DNA of 64,000 bases from Aureobasidium sp. EXF-3400 (Eukaryota; Ascomycota; Dothideomycetes; Dothideales; Saccotheciaceae), in assembly GCA_024195585.1 (NCBI GenBank), contig SWBL01000116.1, forward strand, positions 62,001-126,000, given 5' to 3'. Below the pieces are notes generated by a model. That model was given only the letters and a program-made list of their open reading frames with translations, did not search any database and was not told the origin of the DNA. A program made the translations under genes and the position numbers. Positions 23,686 to 35,920 of the stretch are shown here, piece after piece (the first letter of the stretch is position 1; every line of letters begins with the position of its first letter).

Positions 23686-24460
23686 ATGAGAGCCTCCTCC
23701 CGATTGCTTGCTCAAGCCTCGCGCTTCCTCACTCCCGGTACTCCTACTGGTCTGGCTGGTGTCTTGACCCATGCCGCCCCTCGCTCCACCCTCCTCTACC
23801 TCTACAACTCGACTCTGGACAAGCTGAAGCAGTTCCCCGAACACTCCGTCTACCGCCAATCCACCGAAGCTCTCACCAAGCACCGTTTGTCAATCATCGA
23901 GTCCGTCAAGCCCGAGGGTCTGGAAGAATGGCAATCTCGCGTCAAGAGCGTCGTTGAAGCTCACCCCAACGCCTTCCGTTCAATTGCTTCATCCAACAGC
24001 AAGAACGAGGTTAACATCGTCTACAACGAGACCGCCCTCAAGGGTATGGAGACCGAGGACTACGAGGATGAGCCGATCCAGAAGCAGGAGCCCGAGGGTC
24101 CCAGAATCCGTTCGCAGAAGGCCCACCAAGAGCACTCTTTCACCGCAGACCCTCAAGCAGACAACGAGATGATCCCTCGTATTGAGCCCGAACCTCCTCT
24201 TACCGCCGAGCAGTGAGTTCAAGTGCGCGCATTTTACCCCATAACCGCTAATCTCTTTTGCCAGGGTCAACTCCATCGAGCAACAAATCCAGGCTGGCCT
24301 GATTGAGGAGATTATCCTCGTTGCAGAGGCCGAGTCCAACCTCGTCGACGAAATGTACAAGGGCAAGGTCTGGGAGGATCTCGAGGAGTCGCCCAACCAG
24401 GGCCAATGGGCCTACTACGAGCGCGATACCCACACCCCCAAGACCCAGGCACACAACTAA
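23686..24460 (+). CDS. NDUFA5: NADH:ubiquinone oxidoreductase subunit NDUFA5 (29.9 kDa)
   Basis: An accessory subunit of respiratory complex I in the matrix arm (N. crassa 29.9-kDa, human NDUFA5/B13). Exons are 23686..24212 and 24265..24460; the 52-nt intron (GTGAGTTC, CGCTAATC, GCCAG) restores the frame (TAEQ/VNSIEQ). 240 aa. The N-terminus (MRASSRLLAQASRFLTPG) is a mitochondrial presequence. The family region is LYNSTLDKLKQFPEHSVYRQ and LEEWQSR at about 45-100. The second exon gives an amphipathic helix (LVDEMYKGKVWEDL) and the typical fungal ending QWAYYERDT. Confidence 0.93.
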
Positions 24461-24886
24461 GAAGTGAGGGTCTGCTGTTTTCCTTGTACAAAATACCAAT
24501 CGCAAAGCGCGTCTCTTTGAACCATACACATATGACGTCTCGTTTCCAGCCTTTCGCACTTTACAAGTATACGAGTGCCACAGCAAAATACGCAGCTATA
24601 ACCGCATGACTGACGACATCAAATGACGAGGCCAGAGCTTTGATGCCTCAGCTTCATGACTCTTCCTGCATACGTGTGCGAAAGAATCGACCTCTCTAAT
24701 CGAAGACAGCATAGGCAAAACAGATGCTTCAGAGAGTAAGTGATTGATACACGGACATGAGATAGGCAGACGGTTTGGAAGACCCGCAGAAAGTCCACCG
24801 TTGGCTCCTTTGAATACGCGCAAACACATGAAAGACGCTCAGATCTTTGCACGGGTCTTGAACTTCTTGATATGACTACAACCAGA
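24461..24886. other. Convergent 3' flanks
   Basis: 426 bp between the convergent stops of NDUFA5 and the DAO-family oxidoreductase. Nothing beyond untranslated sequence is visible. Confidence 0.6.
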
Positions 24887-26354
24887 CTACCAAACACTCC
24901 CTTTCTGTCCCTTGCGCGCAGCTTTGACCAACCTCTCCTTGCCGTACTGGAAACATTCTGGCAGGCCTGTTTCCTCCCACGAGCCGCCCAGCATTAGCTT
25001 GGCTAAACCTGGCGCACATGTAAAGATTCTCGCCATTCTAGGACTTGTCAGTGATCGTTCCTCGCAAAGCATTTATAACCACTTACCCATGTCCATTGAA
25101 GCCAGCACAGATATATTGCCCAGGCAACTCTTCGATAGCGCCAACATAAGGCACTGAATCAGGAGTCATGGCAATGATTCCAGTCCACGCGTGATCCAGT
25201 CCTTCGCCATGACGCTCCGTTTCCGCCACGTACTCTGGAAACATGATTCCGAAACGCTTCAGTGCATCATTCACAATCTCCTGGTTGAAAGCGCCATCGT
25301 CGAAGCTCTCTCGCACCGCTAATGTTTCTGCGCTCAGCTCGGGGTTTGATCTAGAGACACCGAGGACAATGGTCCCATCACCCTTCCTCTGGATGACCGA
25401 GTAGAAATGGTGAAGACTGTATCTAAGCGACATGGTGCTGGCAAAGGCGTTTTCGGCGCTGAAGGCAGATGTGGGTATGAGCGAATGCGCTTGTGCTCGA
25501 TTGGGCGTTATGTAGCCATTGAGGTGAGGCAGTAAAGCTGCTGCATATGCATTGGTGCTATGCACAACCATCTTTGTTGCGATCGTTCCTCGCGGTGTGC
25601 GTACATCCCATCGGTATCCTGACAGCTCAGATTCAGTCACCGCGATCGCGGGACAATGCGTCCATAGCTGTGCTCCCTTTGCAATGACACTGGTCAATAG
25701 CCATTGTGCCAACTTGGCAGGATGACTAGATCCGGCAGGCCACTCGTACGCAGCAATGGCATCGAGTACTCTTGTCCTTTGCTTAGCCTCCTCGCCCTCG
25801 TAGAATCGTACATGCGACACATCTCCTCCAGCCGCCTTATACGCCTCATAGCTTTGCTGCTCATACGCAGCAAACTCAGGTGTCAAGCACACATCAAACG
25901 TAGTCGTAAGGTCGAAATCGCAAGGCACGTCATGACGACGCACAAAGTCATCAACAGCATGCAGCACTTTCCTCTCCTCTACGATGATTTTCTTTGCTTG
26001 CTCGGGGCCATGGACAGCTGCATAGGCAGCATAGCCGCGAAAGGCGTCAGGACGAACGTGTCCTGCGTTTCTGCCGCTGGCTCCTGATACTGCTTCTCTA
26101 GCTTCGAGGATCAGGATGTTGTTGCCGGCAATGCCGGAATCGATGAGGGAGAATGCTGTCAAAGCTCCTGAGATGCCTGAGCCGATGATTATGTAGTCAG
26201 CTGTCTCTGGTGGAGGTGCATCCTTATTGGCATTGAGATGGGGAAAGCCGCGAGTGGTTTTATGCCAGTAAGATAGACAAGGTGAAGGCAGAGGGAGAGA
26301 AGGCTCCAGGCCAGGAGGTGTGGCGGGAGGTGTCGCAGGCTGTGCTGATGGCAT
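24887..26354 (-). CDS. DAO-family FAD-dependent oxidoreductase
   Basis: A glycine/D-amino-acid-oxidase-superfamily flavoenzyme, oxidising an unknown amine or amino acid. Exons are 26354..25087 and 25037..24887; the 49-nt intron (GTAAGTGG, CACTGAC, CTAG) joins GFNGHG to MARIFTCA. 472 aa. The Rossmann dinucleotide motif is at about 54-82 (YIIIGSGISGALTAFSLIDSG, then LILEAREAVSGASGRNAGH), and the C-terminal FAD contact is YICAGFNGHGMARI. There is no signal peptide and no peroxisomal SKL ending (it ends GSVW). It is divergent from an MFS transporter with 633 bp between, suggesting that uptake and oxidation of one substrate are linked; this is inference. Confidence 0.82.
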
Positions 26355-26987
26355 CTTGTCGAGTTCTTTTCTGCACAGCGCTCCTTTCGGAAACTGGGCT
26401 GCTGGAAGACAGAAAGGTCTTCTATTTGATGGTGGTTTGCTTTGAGACTTGGACAGAGGTCGTTGTTGTTACAAGCCTGCTTCTTGATATCACATATCCT
26501 TCTTTGCGACCTCGTGACTATACATCCGGTCTGTCACGGCCAGCTTGTATTTTATCAAATGCCTATCTCTGCTTGCCCGGTGGCCGAACAACTAGATGTT
26601 CAGTCGATGATAAAGGTTGATTGGCGGGATAGTGGCGATCGCACCTGTGCCAAGACAGCTTAACCTTCCACCATGCAACCACCCCTCTTCCTCCCGATAC
26701 AAAGATACTGCCAAGTTATTCAACTACCACGAGACGGAGTAACCTCGCAGACCTGGTATGCGGTATCACAAGGCAGCCATGTCTTATCAAGATCCTTGTG
26801 GCGCGGACGATGCTTCGCCTATCACTCCTCTACTGCAATCTACAAGACAGCATGATAGTGCTTTGTCAAAAAGGTTCATACCATCCTCTTGATTTTCCTT
26901 GTGTTTTGTGAATTTGTCTACCTCCTCTATCTGTCATCTCGTTTTATCTCGTATCCCATTCAACGAGGTTGTTTTGAAACGAAGAAG
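26355..26987. promoter_or_regulatory. Divergent promoter region of oxidoreductase and MFS transporter
   Basis: 633 bp between divergent starts. It likely carries both promoters. Several GATA cores occur (for example near 26607 and 26630), which would fit nitrogen control, but this is ordinary frequency for such sequence. Confidence 0.4.
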
Positions 26988-28704
26988 ATGGGCTTATCAA
27001 CTATGTTCAGGAAGGCAAAGCCGGCTATACAACTGGAGCATCGGTCTGCAGAAGAAAAGGCATTGGTTAGAAGGCTCGATATGTTTCTCCTTACCTTCGG
27101 TTGCATCAGTCAAGTCATCAAGTAAGTTTTCGTCAGAATCACCAGAGCAGCCAGGCTGATAGAATCAAGGTATCTTGATCAACAAAACATCAACAACGCA
27201 TACGTCAGGTATCAACAATACATCTCTTGAAGCCTATCATGTCTAACTCATTTGTCAGTGGGATGAAAGAGGATCTGAACCTTTATGGAAACGAGCTCAA
27301 CTACTTCACCACATACTTCAACATCTCCTACTGCCTCATGCTCATACCGTCGCAAGCAATCATGACTTACGTCAGACCAAGCTACTGGCTCACCGGTCTG
27401 GAGATCACCTGGGGCGTCATCACAGGCCTGATGGCATTGACCAAGAACGCAAAGCAGGTCTATGTATTGCGCGTCTTTTTGGGACTGTGTGAAAGCAGCG
27501 CGTGGCCTGGCATGATGACTTTACTCATGCATTGGTATACACCTATGGAGCTCGCGAAGAGAATGGGTTTCTATCAGTCTTGTCAGACATTGGGATATAT
27601 GATGTCTGGTGCTTTACAAGCTGCTATTATTGCTACGCTGGAAGGGAAAGGGCTATCTGGCTGGAGGTGGCTCTTTGTGATCAGTAAGTACACTGTATGT
27701 TGCCTTTGGAAGTCTTCAATGGTTGACCAATTCCCAGACGCTATCATGACAGTAGTTTGGGGGGTATTAGGCTTTTTCATGTTGCCAGACGTACCCAACA
27801 ATCCCAATCCTAGGGCTTTCTGGTTCAAGAAGGTAGATGCCGAGCTTGCCATGGAACGTCTCGCTCGTCATGGTAGAGCAGAGCCAAAAAGGCTATCCTG
27901 GGCAGGTACTAAACGTGCCTTCTCTGGCTGGACGTTATACTTCATCGCCGCCTTATATATCGCTACCGTCCACGCTCAAGGGGGCTATCAATACTTCAAC
28001 CTATTCCTGAAAGCTCTCACTAACCCTGATGGGTCAAAACGCTGGTATGTCTATCATGTTGCATGGGTTCTTGGAGCCGCGCTGACATTTCTAGGTCTAC
28101 TGAGGAGATCAACGTTATCCCCATTGCAGGAGGTGGCATCGCCGTTGCTTTCGTCTGGATCTGGGCCATTCTCTCTGACACTCTGCGTACACGCTGGACC
28201 TTGATCATCACTCAAGCCCTCATTGGTCTGATTCCAGCGATCATCATGACACTCTGGACACGCAGCCCAGACAACGTGCCTGTCTCTGCTGCCTACGCCA
28301 GTTACTTCATCTCCTACCTCTCCCTCGGCACAGCACCACTGATCTTCTCTTGGCTCTCCGAACTCATACCACAAGACCCTGAGGCTCGATCACTTATCGT
28401 GGGTGCCAGTGTCGCTGGCTATTATGCTGTCTCGGCATGGTCAGGTATCTTGATCTGGCCTGCTAAGGAAGCGCCGTACTATAGATGTGGATGGCAGACT
28501 GCATTGAGCCTGTGGCTTGTAGTCATCTGTATGACCTGCGTGTTGAGGTTTGTGGATGTCAGATATCTCATGCCGAAAAGGAAGCTGTTCGCGGAGACCC
28601 TGCATGGTGATGCAGTACAAGAGAGTGAGGTCGCTTCAGAGCAAGGAGACACCGACAGCTTAAAGGGTAGCAAGGATGTGGATGTTGCAGTCAGTAGAGT
28701 ATAA
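26988..28704 (+). CDS. MFS transporter, anion:cation symporter family (Dal5/Liz1-like)
   Basis: A plasma-membrane major-facilitator transporter of the Dal5/Liz1/Fen2/Seo1 group, which import allantoate, pantothenate and other vitamins or organic anions. Five exons: 26988..27121, 27170..27208, 27259..27683, 27738..28044 and 28095..28704. The introns are 48, 50, 54 and 50 nt; exon 2 is only 39 nt and encodes YLDQQNINNAYV, which is diagnostic of the family. 504 aa, 12 predicted helices. Seen motifs: TFGCISQVIKYLDQQN, NELNYFTTYFNISY, GLCESSAWPGMM and the cytosolic loop before AGTKRAFSGW. The 54-nt intron is in frame without stops. The C-terminal tail is acidic and soluble. The substrate cannot be read from sequence. 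Confidence 0.85.
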
Positions 28705-29400
28705 GTCCGAAGTTACAGAAAACCAGTCTGAATCCTTCTCTGCACAGTAGGTGTCAACAGTACATTTGGTTTTAGTCAATGGATTGTGGTCTTGCAGCCG
28801 AAAGAGAAACCCAAACAACAATGCCAAAGAAGCAAAAAGAACCAAGACTCAACTTGGAAGAAACATCTTTTGGAACCAAAGCCATTGTAGCGACCAACCA
28901 AGGCAGAGAGTTGAACTCACTACCTCTGGATTCTATTTATGCTGAACTTTGGAAGAGGTTTCTATTGACAAGTAGGCTACAGGCCCGAAGTCGTGAGAGA
29001 CAAAAGGTTCATTCAATATGAAGCTAAAAGGTAAGTGAAAGAGAGTGAAGGGAGTGAGAAGAAGTGAACAGAAGTGATATTCTTGATTGGATTTGTTTTC
29101 GTGTAAACAGACGCTGAATTCTTGTTATGCAAGCGCCACCCAGACTCCTGATAGGGGCAAGTAAAGATCGTTGTTGCTGTTTTGTCTTTCTTCATGGGAA
29201 ATGGTGCGGCACCTTCAAGGGTAAGAGCCATCCACCAACGAGACTCCTCCTCTTCATGTGACAACATTTCCTAGCTCGAGTTTCGATGACTTCAAACGAC
29301 TGCACACTCTTTTCACCTAACGTCTCTTGATTCCCTGACTTTTGGTCAGCATCAACCCCTGGAAGAGGACCTCAGGTTCTCATCTTACTTCTTGGTGAAA
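28705..29400. other. Convergent 3' flanks
   Basis: About 700 bp between the MFS transporter stop (+) and the small protein stop (-). Short ORFs only, without coding character. Confidence 0.55.
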
Positions 29401-29866
29401 TCAAAGCTCGCCAGTCTCCCTCTTCTCGAATTCGACATCGACAACGTCAGCCTCTCCATCAGGCTCTTGACAGTAGATGATATGAATAGTATGGCCATGC
29501 TTCAACGCAACCTATCACCATGGTTAGCAACTTGCATCTTTCTCGCATCTGCATTTTTCTCGCGGTTGCATCTTTCTCTTGACATACCTCGTCAGGGGTT
29601 TCTTCCGGGTGTAGCCAGCGATAGCCTTCTTCCCACCAGTAGCCTGCTCCTCCCGCCATGATGGTGCCGAATCTAGCCTTGATGCGCATTCGCTCCCAGT
29701 TGGTGTCGAAGGGCATGCTGGAGGTAGGATCCGAGTTGTCGCTGAGGATACGGATGGTGATGAGAGGGCCAAGGGGATGGTTGGGCTCAGGGTCCGGAGA
29801 AGGTTTGGGCATGATGTACTCTTCTTCGGTGCGATCGGTTCTGTGAAGGATGTATGCACTGGCCAT
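29401..29866 (-). CDS. Small conserved-looking hypothetical protein (129 aa)
   Basis: Two exons, 29866..29588 and 29511..29401, with a 76-nt intron (GTATGTC, GCTAACC, GATAG). Splicing changes frame and replaces a meaningless tail by EVALKHGHTIHIIYCQEP, ending EFEKRETGEL. The protein starts MASAYILHRTDRTEEEY, is hydrophilic with no membrane helix, and contains a Trp/Gly-rich patch (AGGAGYWWEEGYRWLHPEE). I do not recognise the family. The clean donor, branch point and acceptor and the sensible spliced reading argue that it is a real gene. Confidence 0.6.
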
Positions 29867-32000
29867 GGTTGCTAGAGGTCTGAGAATAGACTTTCGGAGC
29901 AGATATGGATTGGTTGAAGTGTCAGGTCGGTGGAGATCTTCGCGAGAAGAGATGTGTTTTGTATGCCTCTATCGTCGGAGACTGAGCTAGGAGATGGTGA
30001 TGGAACGTGACGGAAAGCAATTACGAACAGACAAAGCCAATATGTAGACGATTGTCTTCTGCATCAGTTCAGCAAAGCTCTCGTGCAGGTCTACTTCCGG
30101 AACCTCTTTGCTAGTGTACTGCTTGATCATCAATCAACAAACATGAACGACAAAGACGTGGCATAATGCACATCTTTGGCGCAGGACTTCGGAGCAGGAG
30201 ATTTCGCGACAGCAAGATATTTTGATAGATGTGCCGTTCGAACCAGCCGTTGCCACGGAAGCAGTATCCATCGCTTGAGCTCAGAGATCAATGGATTCCT
30301 ACTATGTTCCAGAGCCGTGGAGAAACTCTCAAATAAAACAGTGATACATGTTTGTCTGATCCACAAGTGACCTCGCAGGAGTGTGTGGAGATCAATTACC
30401 TAGAGAGATCTCTGTCTTTCGGTCTCGATAAATTCCAAGGCGCATGACGCCAATTATCTTCGATAGCAGTTTTAGTTCCTATCTTGAATGTCTATCTATA
30501 CAGAGTTTCGTTGCTTTCCGCGTCGTCTCAGTCGCAGTGGCGGCAACTCATCCAAGTTGACACAGGTGATCCCGAGCGCGTTTGAATTGACCTTTTCCAA
30601 GAGCTGCTTTTCTGTCAGATGAGTACAGTCTCCATCAGCTTGATCTTTTAGGGTCTCTGAGAAGTTCATTAATGCTCGAAAGACACCAAGTTTCGATCAA
30701 CCAGCGAAGATATAATTGATCTCGAGAACAACCAGCACCACGCTGTCTAGAAGTCACGGTCAGTGATCAAGGGCTCTTCAGATAGTGGGTTTTACACCCT
30801 CCCCGTGTTCAAAAGTATGTAACGCGTACAGCTGTAGAAATGCATAATACTATATGGAATAGGACAGTGCCCATTGAGAGGCGACATCTTTTCAGCTCTC
30901 TGCGGTCATACCTCCATCCCCGAATACATTCGTGCCTTTTCATAGTATATACTTTGCTCTTTACTGTAGTGGGAGTACGAAGAAAGTTACAGACTTTTGC
31001 ATACGGGGAGGACACTAAAGCGAGGTCACTGACCCACAAGCTCAGTGCTTCCAGAAGAAATCATATTGTTCAGAGTGGTGATGCCATCTTGGGCAATACA
31101 AGCAAGCCTTCCTCGACCTTGATGAGGTTCAACCCCAGAAGTAGCTCGCAGAAACAGACAAACGAGAACACAGTTAGTTCTCTGGCATTCAGAAGGCATT
31201 TCCAATCCTCAGTTTCTCATCAGTTGTGTGTTCTCAACTTGCCCTCCCCACGCCCGCGGCTCCGGTTTTGATAACATAAAGTGGTTCTGAAGCATTGACG
31301 GGTCGATCACCACAAATGTCAAGACCCATGTTAAGACACTCATCCACGTGCTATACTGTCGCTGCTCACGTCGTATTGTAGATCACCTTGTTCGATGCAC
31401 ATATCTTGATGTTGTCCGTGCGTTGGTGTCTGACTCGAGGATACGAGAGGAAGGAAGCCCTGACCTGCCGATCAGTGACTCAAGTACATGACTCTGTTGG
31501 ACAGATCTTGGTGTGGTTGAGAGAACTCATACGTTATGGAGAATGACATTTGATCAGCGGTGGTTTGACAGCACGGGTGCGCACTACCCTTGATTGAATG
31601 TACAGGGCTTCTGAGACAAGATAGTTGCAGGGTTAGTAGTCGATCGTATAAATCTTATCCGGACAGAAGGGAATGCATGGCGGTGTAGCTTATCATCGCC
31701 CGAATTTCAAGCGATGATCAAGTGCAAGGATGTTTTGCTTGTACTTGTAGATCAAAAGTGATGAAAAGTGCCAGAGAGCTGGGGCAAGAACGATTGGGGG
31801 TTCGACTCTCATGAGGTGAGTAACAACCTATACCAAATAGGGCAGTAGAGAAACACGTTGATTGCGATCGTCAGAGTGTCATTATTAGAGAATATGAAAC
31901 CAAAGTAGTCTGTGGTAGTGGTGGGGTATAAGATAAACAAAATGAGTGAAAATGGAAAAGAACTCGAGGACAATGCGAGCTTGACAGACGTGTCTTGGTC
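29867..32000. other. 2.1 kb gene-poor gap
   Basis: Between the 129-aa gene and the PTH11-like gene, both on the minus strand. ORFs reach 143 codons (30840..31271, +) but none looks coding and none joins sensibly across splice signals. A GGGGGTTCGACTCTC segment near 31796 resembles a tRNA B box but lacks a matching A box and acceptor. I see nothing else. Confidence 0.5.
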
Positions 32001-33328
32001 TCATACAAGATGTCTCTCCTTGGGGCTGGAAGCAGATGAACTCGGATCTACCGACATGTCCATCTCGGACGCGGTGGGAGTTAACTCGTGAGTGACGATA
32101 GTAGTCATGACTCTGATGCGTCCGTCCTCGGGCTCATCATTCATCATCGTCATCGTTATGCCGTCTTCGCTGTCATCGCTCAGCCGCGTCTTGTTCTTGA
32201 TGGTGTCCATCTCGATCTTGTGCGACAGTCCTCGCGCGGCACCATTCTGGGTCTCCAGACCTTGTACCCAGTCTGCCTTCGCGGCGTGTGATGTGATAGC
32301 GAACTTAGCGAAGCCATTTGTGTCGTTGTTGGTGCGCGACTTTGTTTTGCGCGAAGGAAGGTATCGATGGTTGGAGTCTGGATTCGAGCTGGAGGAAAAG
32401 ATGCGAGGGAAGAAGCGTGTGATGGTTTTGCGAAGCATCGGTAGGCAGGCAGCAACGATGGAGAAATTGCATTCCAACGAGGACCAGTATGCTGCAGGAG
32501 TATTGTCCCAGGTTATATCAGTAGAGACGGAGATGTCGTAGAGTGCTTTCAGTCGAAGAATGGATGTCAAACAGACAAAGAGTCCCAAGGAGAACACACC
32601 AATGAGCGCATACTTCTGCTTGCGTGGTAGCTTGAGCCGGTTAAGAACAGGAACGGGCATCAAGCATATCACTACATCGGTAACGATGTTTATAGAGGCA
32701 TTGGCGAACCACACTCCCAGACGGCTTAGACAATGACCGCCGATGCTGCGGTCCCAGAAGTAGGCCACTGGTGTGCACATGAATGCCGTGCTGAATACAG
32801 ACCACAATCCGTAGACCACGATGACACCAATAGAACCAACGATGACGCGTTGAATACCAGAGCCGACGAAGACACGTCGATACTGAAGCAGAATGGAGAT
32901 CTTGGTCAAGCACAGGCTGGCTTGATAGACAGGAACACTGGCCCAGAATGCCTTCGAAAACGTGTCAATATAAAATTTGTTGAGTGGTTTTGATGTGCTC
33001 ACCTTGTTCAGCTGTTTCAGATCCTCTGGAGAGATAGACGAATAATGTCGACCTAAGAGAAATGTCAGATCAGTGTCGGTTTCAAACGTGTCGACCAAAA
33101 ATTCATACCTTGCCCATGCTGCACTTCGACACAGATGAGAGCTGTGAGCGCGACGGATAGTGCAACAGCAACAAGCACAACATAGTCCTCAGCTCCAATG
33201 TTGCGTACAATCAAACCTCGCGTGAACATCCTCAAGGTGAGTACAACAAAAGCGATAGAAGTTGAGACAATGGCTACGATGACGCCTGTAGAGCCTCTCG
33301 ACCCATGTCCTGTGTGGTCGGCTGTCAT
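32001..33328 (-). CDS. PTH11-like 7TM rhodopsin-domain integral membrane protein
   Basis: A fungal rhodopsin-fold membrane protein of the PTH11-related group, candidates for surface sensing; no CFEM domain is present. Exons: 33328..33109, 33052..33003 and 32951..32001. Intron 1 (56 nt, GTATGAAT to CTTAG) joins EVQHGQG to RHYSSISPEDL. Intron 2 (51 nt, GTGAGCAC to CGAAG) is in frame and stop-free, but its removal joins KQLNK to AFWASVPVYQ as in the family. 406 aa. Seven helices are visible, with the signatures LRMFTRGLIVRNIGAEDY, YQASLCLTKISILLQYRRVF, WDRSIGGHCL and LPRKQKYALIGVFSLG. A long Ser/Thr/Asp-rich cytosolic tail follows. Confidence 0.85.
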
Positions 33329-34826
33329 TCTGGAAGTTTACTGCTCTTCCCGAGCGGGTTGGTGGTTCAGAAGACCAACGGTATGAGAAACTCAAAGTAA
33401 AAGAAATGGCGCGAGCGTGGAGAGCGATAGTAGTTATAGTATAGAAAGGTGTTTGAAATTAGTGAACGACAACAAGAACCGGGATTCGGCTTCTGAATAG
33501 TACCGATAGATGGAGAAAACGAAGAAGAATGCAGAAGAGATAGATTGCACCCCTTAGGGAGGATGCGAGTACATATTGCTGCATATGCAGGCAGCACACC
33601 TGCCACGAGGTGATCGACGTTCGAGGGATCAGCTCTTTAACGGAATAGACGGCGCACTCGACCCACGCCAGTATCAATCCTTGAGCAAGTGTGGACCTTC
33701 CTGCTGAATTAGAAGTGGCACGATCGTGAGAGATGTTGCCCTTTGAGGAATAGTAAAGTGGCGGGGCTCGACGGGCAAACGGTTCGTGCACTGTTCATCG
33801 GAACAAGGTTGACCGGGTTGGTGGAGGACGTGGTGGATTATTAGGAGGATAGGCGCTACTAGCGACCTTGTTCTGTTCACAGCGTAGTCATCGCACTATC
33901 CCACATTATATTGTTAAGTTACACGGATACTTGGTTGTATATTTTGATCCGTGTGCGGGCTGGACTGGAGACAAATTGCTTCGAGGATTCAAAACAAAGC
34001 TCGCAATGGAGAAGATTGCTATTCCTCCTTGCTGTGTCCAGCTGGTTTGGCGTAAGACGAAGGATCGACTAGCATGAATCGGCAGAATCAGGCAAATACC
34101 TGTTCTCTCAACGGCCGAGCATCCTAGGGCTTGCAGTGCTGTTGAGCTTGGAGGCCTCAAAGGCGGCTCGGCCAGCTGTATGGCGACATGATACCCTTTC
34201 TTTAGACCGTGTTTCAGGATCGAAAGTCCGAATGTGAGGCCATCACTGACCCATGTGAATCATGCCATAAACCAGACACAAGTATCATGGCCGTACTCAG
34301 CAAGGACTACAGTATAATACTTGGCTGAGCCGCTGTAGAAAGAACAGAACTTGGGGTTATGCCGTTCAACAAGTCGTGTGAAGTTTCAGCAAAGAAGAAC
34401 ACGAGTCGCGCGACTATTATACGAGCGCAGGGACTCACGGATCCGCGGGCTGCCGGGCGCAAGGGTTTTGAGTTGAGCAGTTTGAGATTTGACAACATCT
34501 TGGCAAGATGGAACCATCTTTTTTTGCCCATGCTGGTCAGCATCTTGCATGATGAAGCTCATCCACAACCGCATGAAAAACAAAACTCTTTTGACCTGAC
34601 ACAACGGCCGACCAAATCCGAGGTGCCAGTGTGTTCCGGCACATGCCTCGGGTTTTATAGAGTTCGACCACGACTCGGTAGCTGTTTCCGAGCTTGAAAG
34701 TGGGGTGGACAATGACGACCACGTCGCGGAACCTTGGCAATGCTGGACAGCAACACGCACCTTCTGTCTGGCTCCTGACGCGCGACAATCTGGACTGCTA
34801 ACGAACACCGGGAAGGAACAACAATC
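33329..34826. other. Divergent intergenic region
   Basis: 1.5 kb between the divergent starts of the PTH11-like gene (-) and the HIT hydrolase (+), holding both promoters. No recognisable gene, repeat or RNA was seen. Confidence 0.5.
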
Positions 34827-35411
34827 ATGTCGCTCGAGTCGCATTATCCTTCCAATTGTCCATTCTGTCGTATCAGCGAAGCGTATCCTGCTTCATCCGG
34901 CAACCCAATACCCTCGGCTCCTGACCCAACCCTCGTTGACCCTAATGCCTTCATGATCTTATCCGCTGATCATGTCCTTGCCTTCCTGGACATCCTACCC
35001 ATGACCACTGGACATGTCCTGCTCACCACACGTGTGCACTACGAGAAACTCAATGAGGTACCCATTGGCCCTACTGCCCAAGCCCTAGGTTACTGGATGC
35101 CGCTCATGTCGCGAGCACTTGCCAAAACACTCGATGTCGAGGACTGGAACGTCGTGCAGAACAACGGAATCCGTGCCGCTCAGGTCGTGCCCCATGTGCA
35201 TTTCCACTTCATTCCTAGATACTCAGAAAGCCGTCGTCCGCCGTCTAAAAAGACCAAGGGCGACACGTTCGAGATTAAGAGCTGGAAGATGTTTGGCCGA
35301 GGCCAGAGAGAGGAGCTAGATGAGGAAGAGGCTGTCGTGCTGGCTCAAAAGATACGCGACGCTCTGAAACAAGAAGTTGAGGCTCTGGAAAAGGATACCG
35401 TCAAGTTGTGA
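34827..35411 (+). CDS. HIT family nucleotide hydrolase
   Basis: A single-exon, 194-aa histidine-triad protein. HIT enzymes hydrolyse nucleotide phosphoramidates (Hint type) or dinucleoside polyphosphates (Fhit type). Visible are a zinc-ligand-like N-terminal CPFCRISE, the helix and strand PMTTGHVLLTTRVHYEKL, NNGIRAAQVVPHVHFHFIP containing the catalytic HVHFHFIP triad (about residues 123-130), and a C-terminal Glu/Lys-rich helix. The start is the ATG in MSLESHYPSNC. The CxxC and triad favour a Hint-like branch; substrate is not determined. Confidence 0.9.
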   Translation: MSLESHYPSNCPFCRISEAYPASSGNPIPSAPDPTLVDPNAFMILSADHVLAFLDILPMTTGHVLLTTRVHYEKLNEVPIGPTAQALGYWMPLMSRALAKTLDVEDWNVVQNNGIRAAQVVPHVHFHFIPRYSESRRPPSKKTKGDTFEIKSWKMFGRGQREELDEEEAVVLAQKIRDALKQEVEALEKDTVKL

Positions 35412-35537
35412 TCAGCATATGCATTAGCTGATGCCTCGACACATTGGCCAAAACAACACACCAGACGAGAAGCCATGCTAGCCCTTAGCCAGTTGATCAA
35501 GGAAGGACATATCTGAGTAGACAATCTTCTGTTTACC

Positions 35538-35768
35538 TTAGGCTATGTGCTTCTCAACCAGCTCACTGACGATGTACCTCTTACTGTTGTGAGGCATGAC
35601 ATCGTCATGAGCAAGGAGATGACCAACAATAATGCCAGCATCGCCAAAGACGATTACGGAAGATGATGTATCGGCATCAAAGATTGAGAAAAAGGTGCCT
35701 TGCTCGCCAGTCTCGCGATAGCTCTCGACGAACTCGACAGCAGGCCCCAAGAAAGATGTGCTCAACAT
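35538..35768 (-). CDS. Small hypothetical protein (76 aa)
   Basis: ATG-initiated, stop-terminated ORF, MLSTSFLG to VEKHIA, with strong C/T-ending codon bias like neighbouring genes and balanced amino-acid composition (FFSIFDADTSSSVIVFGDAG). No domain recognised, no signal peptide. It sits tail-to-tail with the HIT gene, 126 bp away. It could be a short gene or the last exon of a longer one whose upstream exons I cannot find. Confidence 0.4.
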   Translation of the reverse strand: MLSTSFLGPAVEFVESYRETGEQGTFFSIFDADTSSSVIVFGDAGIIVGHLLAHDDVMPHNSKRYIVSELVEKHIA

Positions 35769-35920
35769 TGTGCTTTCTCAGCAGGCCGCGACTGTCGCCT
35801 TGCCCGCTACTTTGCGCGCCTATCTTCTTTTGCTGACTCTATGGAAGACATGGCTATGTAGAAAATATGGGCCAATACACCTGTCATATGTAGCTATCTG
35901 CTGGTCAATCAATATCAATC

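Noticed and set aside
31790..31815. B-box-like GGGGGTTCGACTCTC
   Set aside because: The T stem needs two wobble pairs and no D arm or acceptor partner can be found upstream.
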